Source: UBA961 sp041191145
Lineage (GTDB): Bacteria > Bacteroidota > Ignavibacteria > Kapaibacteriales > UBA961
Assembly (NCBI GenBank): GCA_041191145.1
Contig: JBEEPK010000002.1
Span: 10,433 to 74,432, forward strand
Direction: 5' to 3'
Length of the DNA: 64,000 nucleotides
Numbering within the stretch: position 1 is the first letter of the stretch; each line of letters starts with the position of its first letter. The notes under the pieces are model-generated. The model saw only the letters and a list, made by a program, of their open reading frames with translations. It searched no databases and was not told where the DNA came from. The position numbers and the translations under genes were made by a program. Positions 52,069 to 60,407 of the stretch are shown here, one piece after another.

Positions 52069-54374
52069 GATTGATTGTTCTTCCTTCTTTGCATGAATAA
52101 ACCAATCGCAATGCCAATGATTGTGATGCCAAAACCTGCATAACTGATGGTTCTTCCTGTTTCATAGGAATTAGAAATGAAATGCAATTCCAATGTATGC
52201 TTTCCTGCAGGAATCTCAATCCCTCTTAATGACCAGTTCACTCGGTTTATGTCTACCGATGATCCATCCAATGTTGCTTTCCATGAAGGAAACCAAATTT
52301 CACTGAGACAAAGGATTCCGGGTTGACTTGTTTCTATGGAGTATACTTGATGATTCGGCTCATATGTCAATGTTTTTACAATATGCTTTACTGAATCAGG
52401 CATCTGTCCTGACAATGAAATTGATGGCTTTTTCTCAAGATACGCCGTATGACGCATGTCTGATCCGGCCTTCATTATGGCTCTTTTCAATGAAGAATCA
52501 TCTGAGAAGACTTTTGCATTATATACCATTCTTGCGTGACCATAAGCGCTTTCTCGTTTTCTGAAATACAATGAACCTGATGTGGAATCAAGCGAGAGAG
52601 CATAGCGTATGTTTAATACATCAAATCTATCTTCTTCAGATTGGAGTGGAGGATTTCTTCTTGCAAGCAAAATGGGATTATATCCCTCATAGAGCATAAT
52701 GCCGGAGGCCATGCCCCCATTCCTTTGAAATGCCATGCCATATTGATTTCTCATTGACACACGAAAAATGGAATTTGGAGGATTGATGGCGAGTTGGGAT
52801 TTCAACTCATTTGAAAGTACATACATACTTTCAGGATTCTCTTTTGATCCATGAAATCCTTTGAATTGCATGCTAAGATCAATGAACAACAAAGAGGAAA
52901 TCGCAAGGCCCGCTATCATTGGATTGACCTTCCCATTGCCTCGAAGATAGATAAGACCAATACCAATGATCGCAATCACAAGAATGATTCCCGCTTGGCT
53001 AGAAACATATGAACTTAGTGGTTCATGTACGGATGCAAAAGATTGCAGAATTCCCAGTACTCCAAGAATGAGTAGAGTCAATGGTATGCCAATAAGAATA
53101 TATGTGCGTGTTCTCAGTGTGGAGTCTTTGAAAAGGGAGGGGAGAGCATCAAATGTCAAGCCGGCCAATAATGGAAATCCAAATGCGGCATAAAACATCA
53201 TCCTTCCTGGATTTCTGAATTGACCGAATATTGGAATATTCGAAAGCAAACCATGTAAAAATCCATTATTTCCGATACCATAAAGAAATGCAAATATCCA
53301 TAGATATTGACATGTCAATATGATGGGTGTTCTTGGTAAAACGAGAAAGGATAATACTCCCAATATCACCGCAAGAATTCCGAAATAAAATGCTGTATCC
53401 CAATACCAATGTGTTTGAACGGGTTGATTATTCGCATCCAACATCATGAATTGAGCATCTGAATCTTTGGGTCCCGGATTTCCAATGATCTTTCCATGAA
53501 GTGAAGGAAGAATCATATGAAACAATTGTGAAATCTGCATGGAGCCATCCGTGGTCTTTTCATAAGTGATATCATTTCTCTCGGAGAAAGATGCCAATTC
53601 TTGACCAGGCAAATACTGAATCGACGCAATGGAAGATGCAATAATTACAGGTAATGCCAATAGAGAAAGACTTTTCACGGCAGACAATCCATTCAATTCC
53701 TTCTTCATTATTCCCTGAATCACATGAATAAATCCAAGCACAGCCAAGAAAATCAATATATATGTCGATGTTTGTGCATGTCCTGCAAGAACTGCAATGC
53801 CAAGTAATAATCCGGCATACAGAATATTCTGTAATCTGAAGAGTTGTATGCCTTTCAATACATGGTGTACAATGAGTGGGAACAATGCCAAATGATAGAT
53901 AATCATCGGATGATTGGTTCGAACGGCCATTGCACCGCTAAATGCATATGCAATTGAGGTTAGAATCGCACCCCATTGACTCACTCCCAATCCGCGCATT
54001 AAATAGACCATGCTGAGTTGCGCAATCACAAAATGTAAAATGATGACATATTCAATCACCTTGGCTTTCAGCATCCCGCTTGTAGGATCAATGAAATACG
54101 GGAAAATCCAATGGGCCGGATAAAAATATTGTGCCTGAAAGTCGGCAAGAAATGGCATTCCATTGAACATGAATGGATTCCAAAATGGAATCTCTCCCTT
54201 TGCAGTCATGGATGCTCCAAAACTTGCCATAGGATATACATACTGCGATATATCATCCCAGAAATAGGATGAACCAAAAAGAATATCCGAAAAGAATATC
54301 ATTGTGGTGAGTATCGATATTCCAATAATGAGCGGCCAGGAATATAAACTTGAGGTAGTCAACTTTGTGGTCAT
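52065..54374 (-). CDS. YfhO family polytopic membrane protein
   Basis: A 769-residue membrane protein with about 12 transmembrane helices and a large C-terminal soluble domain. The first helix is LYSWPLIIGISILTTMIFFSD, followed by YFWDDISQYVYPM and IPFWNPFMFNGMPFLADFQAQYFYP, which are typical of YfhO and related GT-C-like proteins involved in glycosylation of envelope polymers. I start at ATG 54374. The frame continues to 54761 but the extra part has no helices and lies opposite the yqeY gene; an alternative ATG is at 54458. The stop overlaps the lipoprotein start. Confidence 0.85.
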   Translation of the reverse strand: MTTKLTTSSLYSWPLIIGISILTTMIFFSDILFGSSYFWDDISQYVYPMASFGASMTAKGEIPFWNPFMFNGMPFLADFQAQYFYPAHWIFPYFIDPTSGMLKAKVIEYVIILHFVIAQLSMVYLMRGLGVSQWGAILTSIAYAFSGAMAVRTNHPMIIYHLALFPLIVHHVLKGIQLFRLQNILYAGLLLGIAVLAGHAQTSTYILIFLAVLGFIHVIQGIMKKELNGLSAVKSLSLLALPVIIASSIASIQYLPGQELASFSERNDITYEKTTDGSMQISQLFHMILPSLHGKIIGNPGPKDSDAQFMMLDANNQPVQTHWYWDTAFYFGILAVILGVLSFLVLPRTPIILTCQYLWIFAFLYGIGNNGFLHGLLSNIPIFGQFRNPGRMMFYAAFGFPLLAGLTFDALPSLFKDSTLRTRTYILIGIPLTLLILGVLGILQSFASVHEPLSSYVSSQAGIILVIAIIGIGLIYLRGNGKVNPMIAGLAISSLLFIDLSMQFKGFHGSKENPESMYVLSNELKSQLAINPPNSIFRVSMRNQYGMAFQRNGGMASGIMLYEGYNPILLARRNPPLQSEEDRFDVLNIRYALSLDSTSGSLYFRKRESAYGHARMVYNAKVFSDDSSLKRAIMKAGSDMRHTAYLEKKPSISLSGQMPDSVKHIVKTLTYEPNHQVYSIETSQPGILCLSEIWFPSWKATLDGSSVDINRVNWSLRGIEIPAGKHTLELHFISNSYETGRTISYAGFGITIIGIAIGLFMQRRKNNQS

Positions 54375-54450
54375 TCGAATAGACTCATGAATTATTTGTT
54401 TGAATGAATCGCAAAATACCCCTTGCAAACTCTTTTTCCAAAGCCTCTCT

Positions 54451-54481
54451 TTTGTCATGAAGTGATGAGAGAGTATTTTTG
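54451..54481 (+). promoter_or_regulatory. Bacteroidota-type promoter of yqeY
   Basis: TTTG at 54451-54454 and TATTTTTG at 54474-54481, 19 bases apart. The start near 54488 fits the ATG at 54502 and argues against the TTG at 54490. Confidence 0.65.
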
Positions 54482-54501
54482 AATAACATTTGGAGATAAT
54501 C

Positions 54502-54951
54502 ATGACATTTGAACAACAAATCAATGAAGATTTGAAGGAATCCATGAAGTCTGGCGATAAACTACGCCTGGAAACACTTCGTAGTTTACGGGCTTCAATT
54601 ATCGAATTCAGCAAAAGCGGAACCGGTAAGGATATGTCCGAAGAAGATGCACAGAAGATTCTGTTAAATGCATCAAAGAAGAGAAAAGATGCCATTGAAA
54701 TGTATAAGCAAGCGGGAAGACAAGATTTATTGGAAAAGGAAGAATCTGAGCTTGCTATCATCGCAGCATATTTGCCCGAACAATTATCCGAATCAGAAGT
54801 TGTAGATGCACTAAAGTTGATTATTCAACAAGTTGGTGCGGAAGGACCAAAAGATATGGGGAAGGTGATGGGACTTGCAATGAAAGAGCTTCGTGGAAAG
54901 GCAGATGGTACGCTAGTGCAACAGTGTTTGAAACAATTGCTTCAATCCTAA
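54502..54951 (+). CDS. GatB/YqeY domain-containing protein
   Basis: A 149-residue protein of the YqeY family. EQQINEDLKESMKSGDKLRLETLRSLRASIIEFSKS and the later ESELAIIAAYLPEQLSESEVVDALKLIIQQVGAEGPKDMGKVMGLAMKEL match the tail domain of GatB, the tRNA-dependent amidotransferase. Function of stand-alone copies is unclear; tRNA contact is suspected. The ATG at 54502 has GGAG 8 bases before and a good promoter, so I prefer it over TTG 54490. It is 2 bases before the DUF2256 gene. Confidence 0.92.
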   Translation: MTFEQQINEDLKESMKSGDKLRLETLRSLRASIIEFSKSGTGKDMSEEDAQKILLNASKKRKDAIEMYKQAGRQDLLEKEESELAIIAAYLPEQLSESEVVDALKLIIQQVGAEGPKDMGKVMGLAMKELRGKADGTLVQQCLKQLLQS

Positions 54952-54953
54952 TC

Positions 54954-55097
54954 ATGAAAAAACAATTTCTTGCCAGTAAAATGTGTGAGACATGCTCCAG
55001 AGAATTTGTCTGGCGAAAAAAATGGGAAAAAGTTTGGGATGAAGTGAAATACTGCTCTGAACGCTGTCGAAATGAACGGAAACGAAAAAAGCCCTGA
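54954..55097 (+). CDS. DUF2256 family small zinc-ribbon protein (47 residues)
   Basis: A very short gene I found by reading the sequence after yqeY. It encodes 47 residues: CETC near the start, then REFVWRKKWEKVWDEVKYCSERCRNER, matching the DUF2256 pattern of paired cysteines and WRKKW..VWDEVKYCS..C. The four cysteines (C11, C14, C34, C38) suggest a zinc ribbon. The function is not known. It begins 3 bases after the yqeY stop. Its stop codon TGA (55095-55097) lies inside the terminator hairpin of the convergent tRNA gene. Confidence 0.88.
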   Translation: MKKQFLASKMCETCSREFVWRKKWEKVWDEVKYCSERCRNERKRKKP

Positions 55098-55110
55098 AAA
55101 ACAGGGCTTT
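55085..55110 (-). terminator. Terminator of tRNA-Val (overlaps DUF2256 3' end)
   Basis: AAAGCCCTG, loop of five, CAGGGCTTT form a 9-bp stem; on the minus strand it is followed by TTTTTT, so it ends the tRNA transcript 8 bases after the gene. The opposite direction has only a weak T-run. Confidence 0.8.
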
Positions 55111-55117
55111 AATGTTG

Positions 55118-55192
55118 TGGGCGAAGAGGGATTTGAACCCCCGACATCCTGCTTGTAAGGCAGGCGCTCTGGACCAGCTGAGCTATTCGCCC
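55118..55192 (-). tRNA. tRNA-Val (anticodon TAC)
   Basis: Read on the minus strand: acceptor GGGCGAA / TTCGCCC, D-stem GCTC / GAGC, anticodon stem CCTGC / GCAGG with loop CTTACAA (anticodon TAC, reading GTA), T-stem GGGGG / CCCTC with loop TTCAAAT, discriminator A. 75 bases, CCA not encoded. All stems pair with at most one G-T pair. Confidence 0.96.
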
Positions 55193-55240
55193 CCTCAAAA
55201 TATTTTTTCAAAAACACAAATCATTTTCTTTTCAATAATC

Positions 55241-55483
55241 TTATCTCACCGCTTCAATGCGTTTCAGAGATGGAATTCCTGCCAATAACCATCGTTCAAC
55301 TCCGGCACGAAGTGTCATTAATTGCATGGGACATTGCGCACATTGTCCTAAGAATCGAACTTCAACCACGCCGATTTGATCTTCATAAGCCACAAATTCA
55401 ATGTCCCCACCATCTGCCTGTAAATACGGTCTTAATTGGTCAAGGATTGCTTGAATTTTTACTATGACTTCTTCTGTATTCAT
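55241..55483 (-). CDS. NifU-like C-terminal Fe-S scaffold domain protein
   Basis: An 80-residue stand-alone NifU C-terminal-type domain. LRPYLQADGGDIEFVAYED precedes the cluster-binding VRFLGQCAQCPMQLMTLRAGVERWLLAGIPSLKRIEAV, with the CxxC motif (C53, C56). It may bind a [4Fe-4S] cluster and pass it on. Its ATG overlaps the Mrp stop by one base (TAATG), so it is translated with Mrp. Confidence 0.92.
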   Translation of the reverse strand: MNTEEVIVKIQAILDQLRPYLQADGGDIEFVAYEDQIGVVEVRFLGQCAQCPMQLMTLRAGVERWLLAGIPSLKRIEAVR

Positions 55484-56571
55484 TAAAGAGTTATTGAAAT
55501 AGTTTGTGCATTTCTTGATGCATGAGCATTCTTGCGTATCATTGATACTATGGAAGCAGTGATATCTCGAATGATATCACCTTGAGCCAAAAAATCAGGG
55601 TTCAATACCACCGGAAATCCATTGTCGCCGCCTTCTCTGGTGTCAATAGTGAGTGGGACGGCACCAAGAAATGGAACACCTGACTCAGTAGCAACTTGTT
55701 CTCCACCACCTTTACCGAAGATATAGTATTGTTTTTCAGGGGCATCCGGGGGCACGAAATAACTCATGTTTTCGATGATGCCGAGTATGGTTACATTCAC
55801 CTTCTTAAACATGCTGATGCTTCTTCGAACATCTGAAACGGAAATTTCTTGAGGTGTGGTAACAATCACTGCCCCATCAAGTGGAACTCTTTGAGTTAGT
55901 GTCAATTGGATGTCGCCTGTTCCGGGAGGCAAATCAAAGACGAGAAAATCCAAATCACCCCATGCAATTTGATCCATCAATGTTGTGAAATAGCCTGCGA
56001 GCATCGGGCCTCGCATTATGGCCGCTTGATCGCGATCCATGATAAAACCGATAGATGCTATTTTTACGCCATATTGTTCAATTGGAAATCCAATTAAAGC
56101 ACCTGATTCTGTCTTCTCGGCCTCCATTTGCGCTCCTGCAACTCCATACATTGTAGGAATGCTTGGTCCATAAATATCTGCATCAAGAAGTCCAACACTG
56201 GCACCTCTTTGTGCAAGTGAAGCCGCTAGATTTGCAGCTATCGTAGATTTTCCAACTCCACCTTTTCCGGATGATACTGCAATGAGATGCTTTACAGTTG
56301 GGAGCACATTTGGATTTGTTGCTCTTGGAGTTATGATTTCGCGAACATAAATTCTAATTTCATAACCTTCCGAAATGACAAGAATCTTTTCGCGAATTTC
56401 ATCTTCAATTACTTTTGCAATCCAATGTACCGGAGGATATAATTCTATATAAACTGAAATGGACATGCCATCAATTTCTATTGATTTTATTGCATTGAGG
56501 TCTTTGAGAGTGATTGCCAAATCTGGATCTAAAATCGAATCTATTGCTTCGCGAATAACTTGTTCATTCAT
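55483..56571 (-). CDS. Mrp/NBP35-type P-loop ATPase without any cysteine
   Basis: A 362-residue Fe-S carrier family ATPase. N-terminal MIP18/DUF59-like domain (1-85; DPDLAITLKDL), then the Mrp P-loop VSSGKGGVGKSTIAANLAASLAQRG, LLDADIYGPSIPTMYG and FDLPPGTGDIQLTLTQ. The CPxC motif that normally follows ENMSYF is replaced by VPPDAPEKQYYIFGKGGG, and the whole protein contains no cysteine at all. The DUF59 cysteine is missing too. A Fe-S scaffold or carrier role through cysteine ligands is thus unlikely; partner NifU-like protein next door keeps its CxxC. It overlaps the epimerase gene by 8 bases. Confidence 0.92.
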   Translation of the reverse strand: MNEQVIREAIDSILDPDLAITLKDLNAIKSIEIDGMSISVYIELYPPVHWIAKVIEDEIREKILVISEGYEIRIYVREIITPRATNPNVLPTVKHLIAVSSGKGGVGKSTIAANLAASLAQRGASVGLLDADIYGPSIPTMYGVAGAQMEAEKTESGALIGFPIEQYGVKIASIGFIMDRDQAAIMRGPMLAGYFTTLMDQIAWGDLDFLVFDLPPGTGDIQLTLTQRVPLDGAVIVTTPQEISVSDVRRSISMFKKVNVTILGIIENMSYFVPPDAPEKQYYIFGKGGGEQVATESGVPFLGAVPLTIDTREGGDNGFPVVLNPDFLAQGDIIRDITASIVSMIRKNAHASRNAQTISITL

Positions 56572-56983
56572 GTGTATCGGTATGGTTTGGTTGACAAAAT
56601 TCCATTAATACTCCGCCAGTTGAACTCGGATGTAAAAATGCGATTTGCATATCATGTGCGCCGGGAACAGGTATCTGATTGATGAGTCTAATGCCATGTT
56701 CTTCAGCATGCGACAGATCATCTTCAATTGCATTTGATGTGAATGCTATGTGGTGAATACCTTCACCTCTTTTTGCTATGAATTGTGCGATGGGTGAATC
56801 GTCAGAAATAGCAGCCGTGAGTTCAATCAAAACACCATTGAGTGAAAATGATGCTATGCGAACCTTTTGCATTTCGATTGTTTCTTCATGGAATTGTTCA
56901 ACTCTGAACAATTGCGCATAGCGTTGTTTACTTACTTCAAGATCCTTGACAGCGATTCCGATATGATTGATTCCTTGTAGCAT
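56564..56983 (-). CDS. mce: Methylmalonyl-CoA epimerase
   Basis: A 139-residue vicinal oxygen chelate enzyme that interconverts (2R)- and (2S)-methylmalonyl-CoA. INHIGIAVKDLEVSKQRYAQLF holds the first histidine ligand; GEGIHHIAFTSNAIEDDL the second; and ...GGVLMEFCQP the glutamate. It is adjacent by one base to the GlmU-like gene and overlaps mrp by 8 bases. Propionate or branched-chain amino-acid breakdown is suggested, which fits the E1 dehydrogenase in the same operon. Confidence 0.92.
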   Translation of the reverse strand: MLQGINHIGIAVKDLEVSKQRYAQLFRVEQFHEETIEMQKVRIASFSLNGVLIELTAAISDDSPIAQFIAKRGEGIHHIAFTSNAIEDDLSHAEEHGIRLINQIPVPGAHDMQIAFLHPSSTGGVLMEFCQPNHTDTHE

Positions 56984-57750
56984 CAGCGATTATCCTTTTG
57001 CATGTTTGCATAAACCTCTTCAGCATTAGCCAATTCCTGCAAAGTGTTTATGCCCATGAATTCAGTAGAATTCAAAGAGGGAATTGCATAGACATGTTTC
57101 TGTTTTCCATGAAGATATGCTATGATATCCGTCAAATAATACTCTCCTTGCGCATTCGCATTTGATATATTTCCAAGTGCTTCAAAGAGTGATAAAGAAT
57201 TGACCAAAAACATTCCCGTATTGATTTCTTGGATTCCTCTTTGTGAATCTGTAGCATCTTTTTCTTCAACGATACCAATAAAATCACCTGCGGCTGATCG
57301 AAGGATACGACCATATCCTTTAGGATCATCTAGAAAAGTTGTGACCGTAATTGCATCAGGAATTGTTGGAAGATTCTCTGATTGAATGAGTAATTCTGCA
57401 AGTGTTTTTGTTTGTATGAGTGGTGTATCGCCGGTGAGAATTAATACTTGACCCGTGAAATCCTGTAATCTTTCATTTGCCTGCATCACTGCATGACCGG
57501 TTCCCAATTGTTCTGTTTGATAGACAGGAGTTAATCCATTGAAATGAGCGTCAAGATACTCTTCGACCATTTCTTTTTTGAATCCAATTACAGGAATGAC
57601 ATGCTGTGGAGCCAAGGGTAATATTGCATCAATCACATGACCAATCAGAGGTTTTCCGGAGAGTTCGGCCATTACTTTGGGTTTGTCCGTCAGGCCCATT
57701 CTGGTGCCTTTCCCGGCGGCAAGTATAATGATTGCTAATTCCATGATCAA
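56983..57750 (-). CDS. GlmU-like nucleotidyltransferase (N-terminal domain only)
   Basis: A 255-residue sugar-nucleotide pyrophosphorylase. IIILAAGKGTRMG, DKPKVMAELSGKPLIGHV, EQLGTGHAVMQA, VLILTGDTPLI, GYGRILR, GIVEEKDAT, EINTGMFLV and NAQGEYYLTDII match the uridylyltransferase half of GlmU. The left-handed beta-helix acetyltransferase half is absent (GlmU is about 450 residues). It probably makes UDP-GlcNAc or a related nucleotide sugar, with the acetyl step done elsewhere. Start at ATG 57750 overlaps the panD stop by four bases. Confidence 0.88.
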   Translation of the reverse strand: MIMELAIIILAAGKGTRMGLTDKPKVMAELSGKPLIGHVIDAILPLAPQHVIPVIGFKKEMVEEYLDAHFNGLTPVYQTEQLGTGHAVMQANERLQDFTGQVLILTGDTPLIQTKTLAELLIQSENLPTIPDAITVTTFLDDPKGYGRILRSAAGDFIGIVEEKDATDSQRGIQEINTGMFLVNSLSLFEALGNISNANAQGEYYLTDIIAYLHGKQKHVYAIPSLNSTEFMGINTLQELANAEEVYANMQKDNR

Positions 57751-58136
57751 CCATGCATGATAGTATTCGCTTCAACGATATGTGATGTCTCAATGATTTC
57801 ATTGAGTTCATTCACCAAAACAATTGTTGGAGCATAATCTTTTGCTTCGTCTTGAGACATTGTAGCATAACTAATGATGATGATGCGATCGCCTATCACA
57901 CCTTTTCGAGCCGCTGCACCATTCATGCAAATGGTTTTGCTTCCTCTATCACCGGGAATGACATATGTCTCCAATCGTTCGCCATTATTGATATTGACAA
58001 TGGCAACTTTTTCATATGGTAATAAATCAGCAGCATCCATGAGATCAAGATCTATGGTGAGACTGCCCTCATAATGCAATTCTGCTTGCGTTATGGTGGC
58101 ACGATGTATTTTCGATTTAAACATTATGCGCTGCAT
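57747..58136 (-). CDS. panD: Aspartate 1-decarboxylase PanD
   Basis: A 129-residue pyruvoyl enzyme making beta-alanine for pantothenate and CoA. MQRIMFKSKIHRATITQAELHYEGSLTIDLDLMDAADLLPYEKV contains the self-cleavage site at Gly-Ser (YEGSLTID), and NNGERLETYVIPGDRGS and NGAAARKGVIGDRIIIISY follow. I start at ATG 58136; the frame is open to 58172 but that would overlap the E1 gene. It sits between the E1 dehydrogenase and the GlmU-like gene. Confidence 0.95.
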   Translation of the reverse strand: MQRIMFKSKIHRATITQAELHYEGSLTIDLDLMDAADLLPYEKVAIVNINNGERLETYVIPGDRGSKTICMNGAAARKGVIGDRIIIISYATMSQDEAKDYAPTIVLVNELNEIIETSHIVEANTIMHG

Positions 58137-58168
58137 TGCGCAATCCTCTGTAATGATGATAGTTCGGT

Positions 58169-60220
58169 TCAAAAACGCAGGAGTTGTTCCAATCGTTCCT
58201 TGATGAGTTGCGTTGTTGGAATAACAGCATCCATCAATTGTTTATTATATGGAATTGGAATGTCAGGCGTAGCAATGCGCATAACGGGTGCATCCAAATA
58301 TGCAAATGCTTCTTCAGTGATGGTTGCCGCGATTTCAGCTCCAAAGCCTGCGGTAATTGCATCTTCATGAGCAATCATGCAATGACCGGTCTTTTTAACT
58401 GATTTTAAAACACAATCTCTGTCCCATGGACTGATTGTTCTCAAATCGATGATTTCAAGTGAATACTCACTTAATTGCTTTTGAACTTCCAGAATGCGAT
58501 GTACCATTTCGCCCCAAGTGACGATGGTTGCATCTGTTCCTTCGCTCAAAACATTGGCCACACCGAATGGGACAATATGATGATCGCCGGGATAATTACC
58601 TCTTCCTGGAAGCGTATCGAGTAGATTTCTATGCTCTAGGAATACTGTTGGATCATTTCCACGAATGGCTGATCGCAATAATCCAACGGCATCTTGAATC
58701 GTACTTGGAAATGCAATGCGCCAGCCGATTGTATGAGCAAAAATAGCTTCACCTGAAACGCTATGCCAAGGATCGCCAACAACTTTACTGTGACCAACAG
58801 GAATGCGAACAACAAATGGACAAGCAAATGTATTATTTGTTCGCCAACGAACAGTTCCCGCATCATTGAATTGCTCCATTGCAGGATCCAGATATTTTCT
58901 GAACTGAATTTCAGGTACTGGCATTAGACCGGCATAGGCAAGTCCAAGCGAGCGACCAATGATCCCTTCTTCGGAAAGGGAAGTGTCGAATACTCTATCT
59001 GCACCATGTTTGAGTTGTAAATCAATGGTTGCACCATGAACCCCACCTTTTGCACCAACATCTTCACCGAAAATGATCAATCGTTGATTGCTCATAAGTT
59101 CAGTATCTAGAGTTTTTCTAATACCTTCAATGAAATTCATGCGTTTCTGTTCGCTTTCCTCAGGTAATGAGTGTAATCGAACATTCTCCGGGGCAAGTCC
59201 ACCTATTTGCTGATTGACTCCATCATGAAATACATGATTGAGTATTCCTTCAGATGTTGGGATAGATAGTGCAAGTGCTTTTTCCAAATCTGCGCGAACC
59301 TGTGTTTCGCACTCAGCAAATAAGATATCCCATTCTTTTTCTTTTAGGAATTTCTTCTTTAGAAGAAACTTTTTCAAGGAATGTAGAGGATCTCGCTCCA
59401 AATCCTTCTTCTTTTGCTTTTCAGATTTATATGTTTGTGTGTCCTTTCCGGAATGTCCACAAATCCTTGGTACATCAAGTCGTATAAGAACCGGTGATTT
59501 GCGCTTACGAGCATGTTCAACGGCATCATGAATCAATTCAGCAGCTTCTTCGGGATCAGTTCCATCACCTTCCAAAATCAATAAATTGGAAAATGCAGCT
59601 AAATTATGGGCAATGTTTGAGCCAGGAGTTTGATAGTCGCCTGTTACGGAAATGCCATAATTATTGTCCTCAATGAAAAAAATCATCGGGAAATTCTGCG
59701 TTGTGGCGATTGTTAATGCTGACCAAAAACCATTTGTTGCACATGAAGCATCGCCGCCTAGAGCAACGGCAATCGATTCCTTCCAATCTTCTTCTTCCAA
59801 TACGGTTGATCTATAGACCGCGGCTTGAGCCCATCCTACAGCAGGTGTATATTGTGCTCCAACATCCCCGCTAGCAGGCATTATTGTAACACCTTTTCTT
59901 GGTGGAAGATGATGTACCACTCCAATATCACGGCCACCATTCAGACTGCCTGAATTTGAAATTGGACCCGCAAAAGCCTCCTCAATGGTCATTCCTGCAG
60001 CAAGTACGAAAGGTCTGGAGCGATAGTATACTGTTGCACCATCATGTGGGTTGTTCAAAAAATGAGCCAGTATAATCTGTCCTAATTCATGACCTTTTGA
60101 AGAAAACTGATATAGAACCTTGCCTGACGGAGCAAGTTCACTTTCTTCTATGGTATCGATGAGTCGGGAAATGACAAGGTTTTTGGCAATTCCAATCCAA
60201 TCTTCTTTGGTGATATTCAT
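58169..60220 (-). CDS. Fused E1 alpha/beta 2-oxo acid dehydrogenase (branched-chain type)
   Basis: A 683-residue thiamine-diphosphate enzyme with both E1 subunits in one chain. Alpha part (about 1-300): GHELGQIILAHFL, YYRSRPFVLAAGM, GGDASCATNGFWSALTIA and IEDNNYGISVTGDYQTPG (TPP-binding motif), with EHARKRKSPVLIRLDVPR. Then a lysine-rich linker. Beta part (about 350-683): MNFIEGIRKTLDTELMSNQRLIIFGEDVGAKGG, VFDTSLSEEGIIGRSLGLAYAG, VPEIQFRKYLDPAMEQ and DLRTISPWD. The best guess is 2-oxoisovalerate or a related 2-oxo acid. E2 and E3 are not in the window. A TAATTTTG -7 box lies upstream at 60263-60256. Confidence 0.9.
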   Translation of the reverse strand: MNITKEDWIGIAKNLVISRLIDTIEESELAPSGKVLYQFSSKGHELGQIILAHFLNNPHDGATVYYRSRPFVLAAGMTIEEAFAGPISNSGSLNGGRDIGVVHHLPPRKGVTIMPASGDVGAQYTPAVGWAQAAVYRSTVLEEEDWKESIAVALGGDASCATNGFWSALTIATTQNFPMIFFIEDNNYGISVTGDYQTPGSNIAHNLAAFSNLLILEGDGTDPEEAAELIHDAVEHARKRKSPVLIRLDVPRICGHSGKDTQTYKSEKQKKKDLERDPLHSLKKFLLKKKFLKEKEWDILFAECETQVRADLEKALALSIPTSEGILNHVFHDGVNQQIGGLAPENVRLHSLPEESEQKRMNFIEGIRKTLDTELMSNQRLIIFGEDVGAKGGVHGATIDLQLKHGADRVFDTSLSEEGIIGRSLGLAYAGLMPVPEIQFRKYLDPAMEQFNDAGTVRWRTNNTFACPFVVRIPVGHSKVVGDPWHSVSGEAIFAHTIGWRIAFPSTIQDAVGLLRSAIRGNDPTVFLEHRNLLDTLPGRGNYPGDHHIVPFGVANVLSEGTDATIVTWGEMVHRILEVQKQLSEYSLEIIDLRTISPWDRDCVLKSVKKTGHCMIAHEDAITAGFGAEIAATITEEAFAYLDAPVMRIATPDIPIPYNKQLMDAVIPTTQLIKERLEQLLRF

Positions 60221-60255
60221 ATGATATTGAATGTTATGTCAAGATTTGAGACATA

Positions 60256-60263
60256 CAAAATTA
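60256..60263 (-). promoter_or_regulatory. Candidate -7 element of the E1-panD-glmU-mce-mrp-nifU operon
   Basis: TAATTTTG on the minus strand matches TAnnTTTG, 36 bases before the E1 gene. The -33 position has no clear TTTG. Confidence 0.4.
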
Positions 60264-60351
60264 CAAATACTCGGACTTTGTTTCATGGACTTATTATTGA
60301 CAATCTTGAATTAAAGTGACATAATTGCATGAACATGCTGTATGATTTCCC

Positions 60352-60359
60352 TAAATTTG
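60352..60359 (+). promoter_or_regulatory. Candidate -7 element of the T9SS cargo gene
   Basis: TAAATTTG matches TAnnTTTG, 49 bases before the ATG at 60408. No TTTG at -33. Confidence 0.4.
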
Positions 60360-60407
60360 CCTTTATGATAATTACAATAAAACAAGTTCCATGTCTTGGG
60401 AGGCAGT

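Noticed and set aside
54375..54761. Longer N-terminus for the YfhO protein
   Set aside because: It lies opposite the yqeY gene and its promoter, and has no membrane segments; the first helix starts after 54374.
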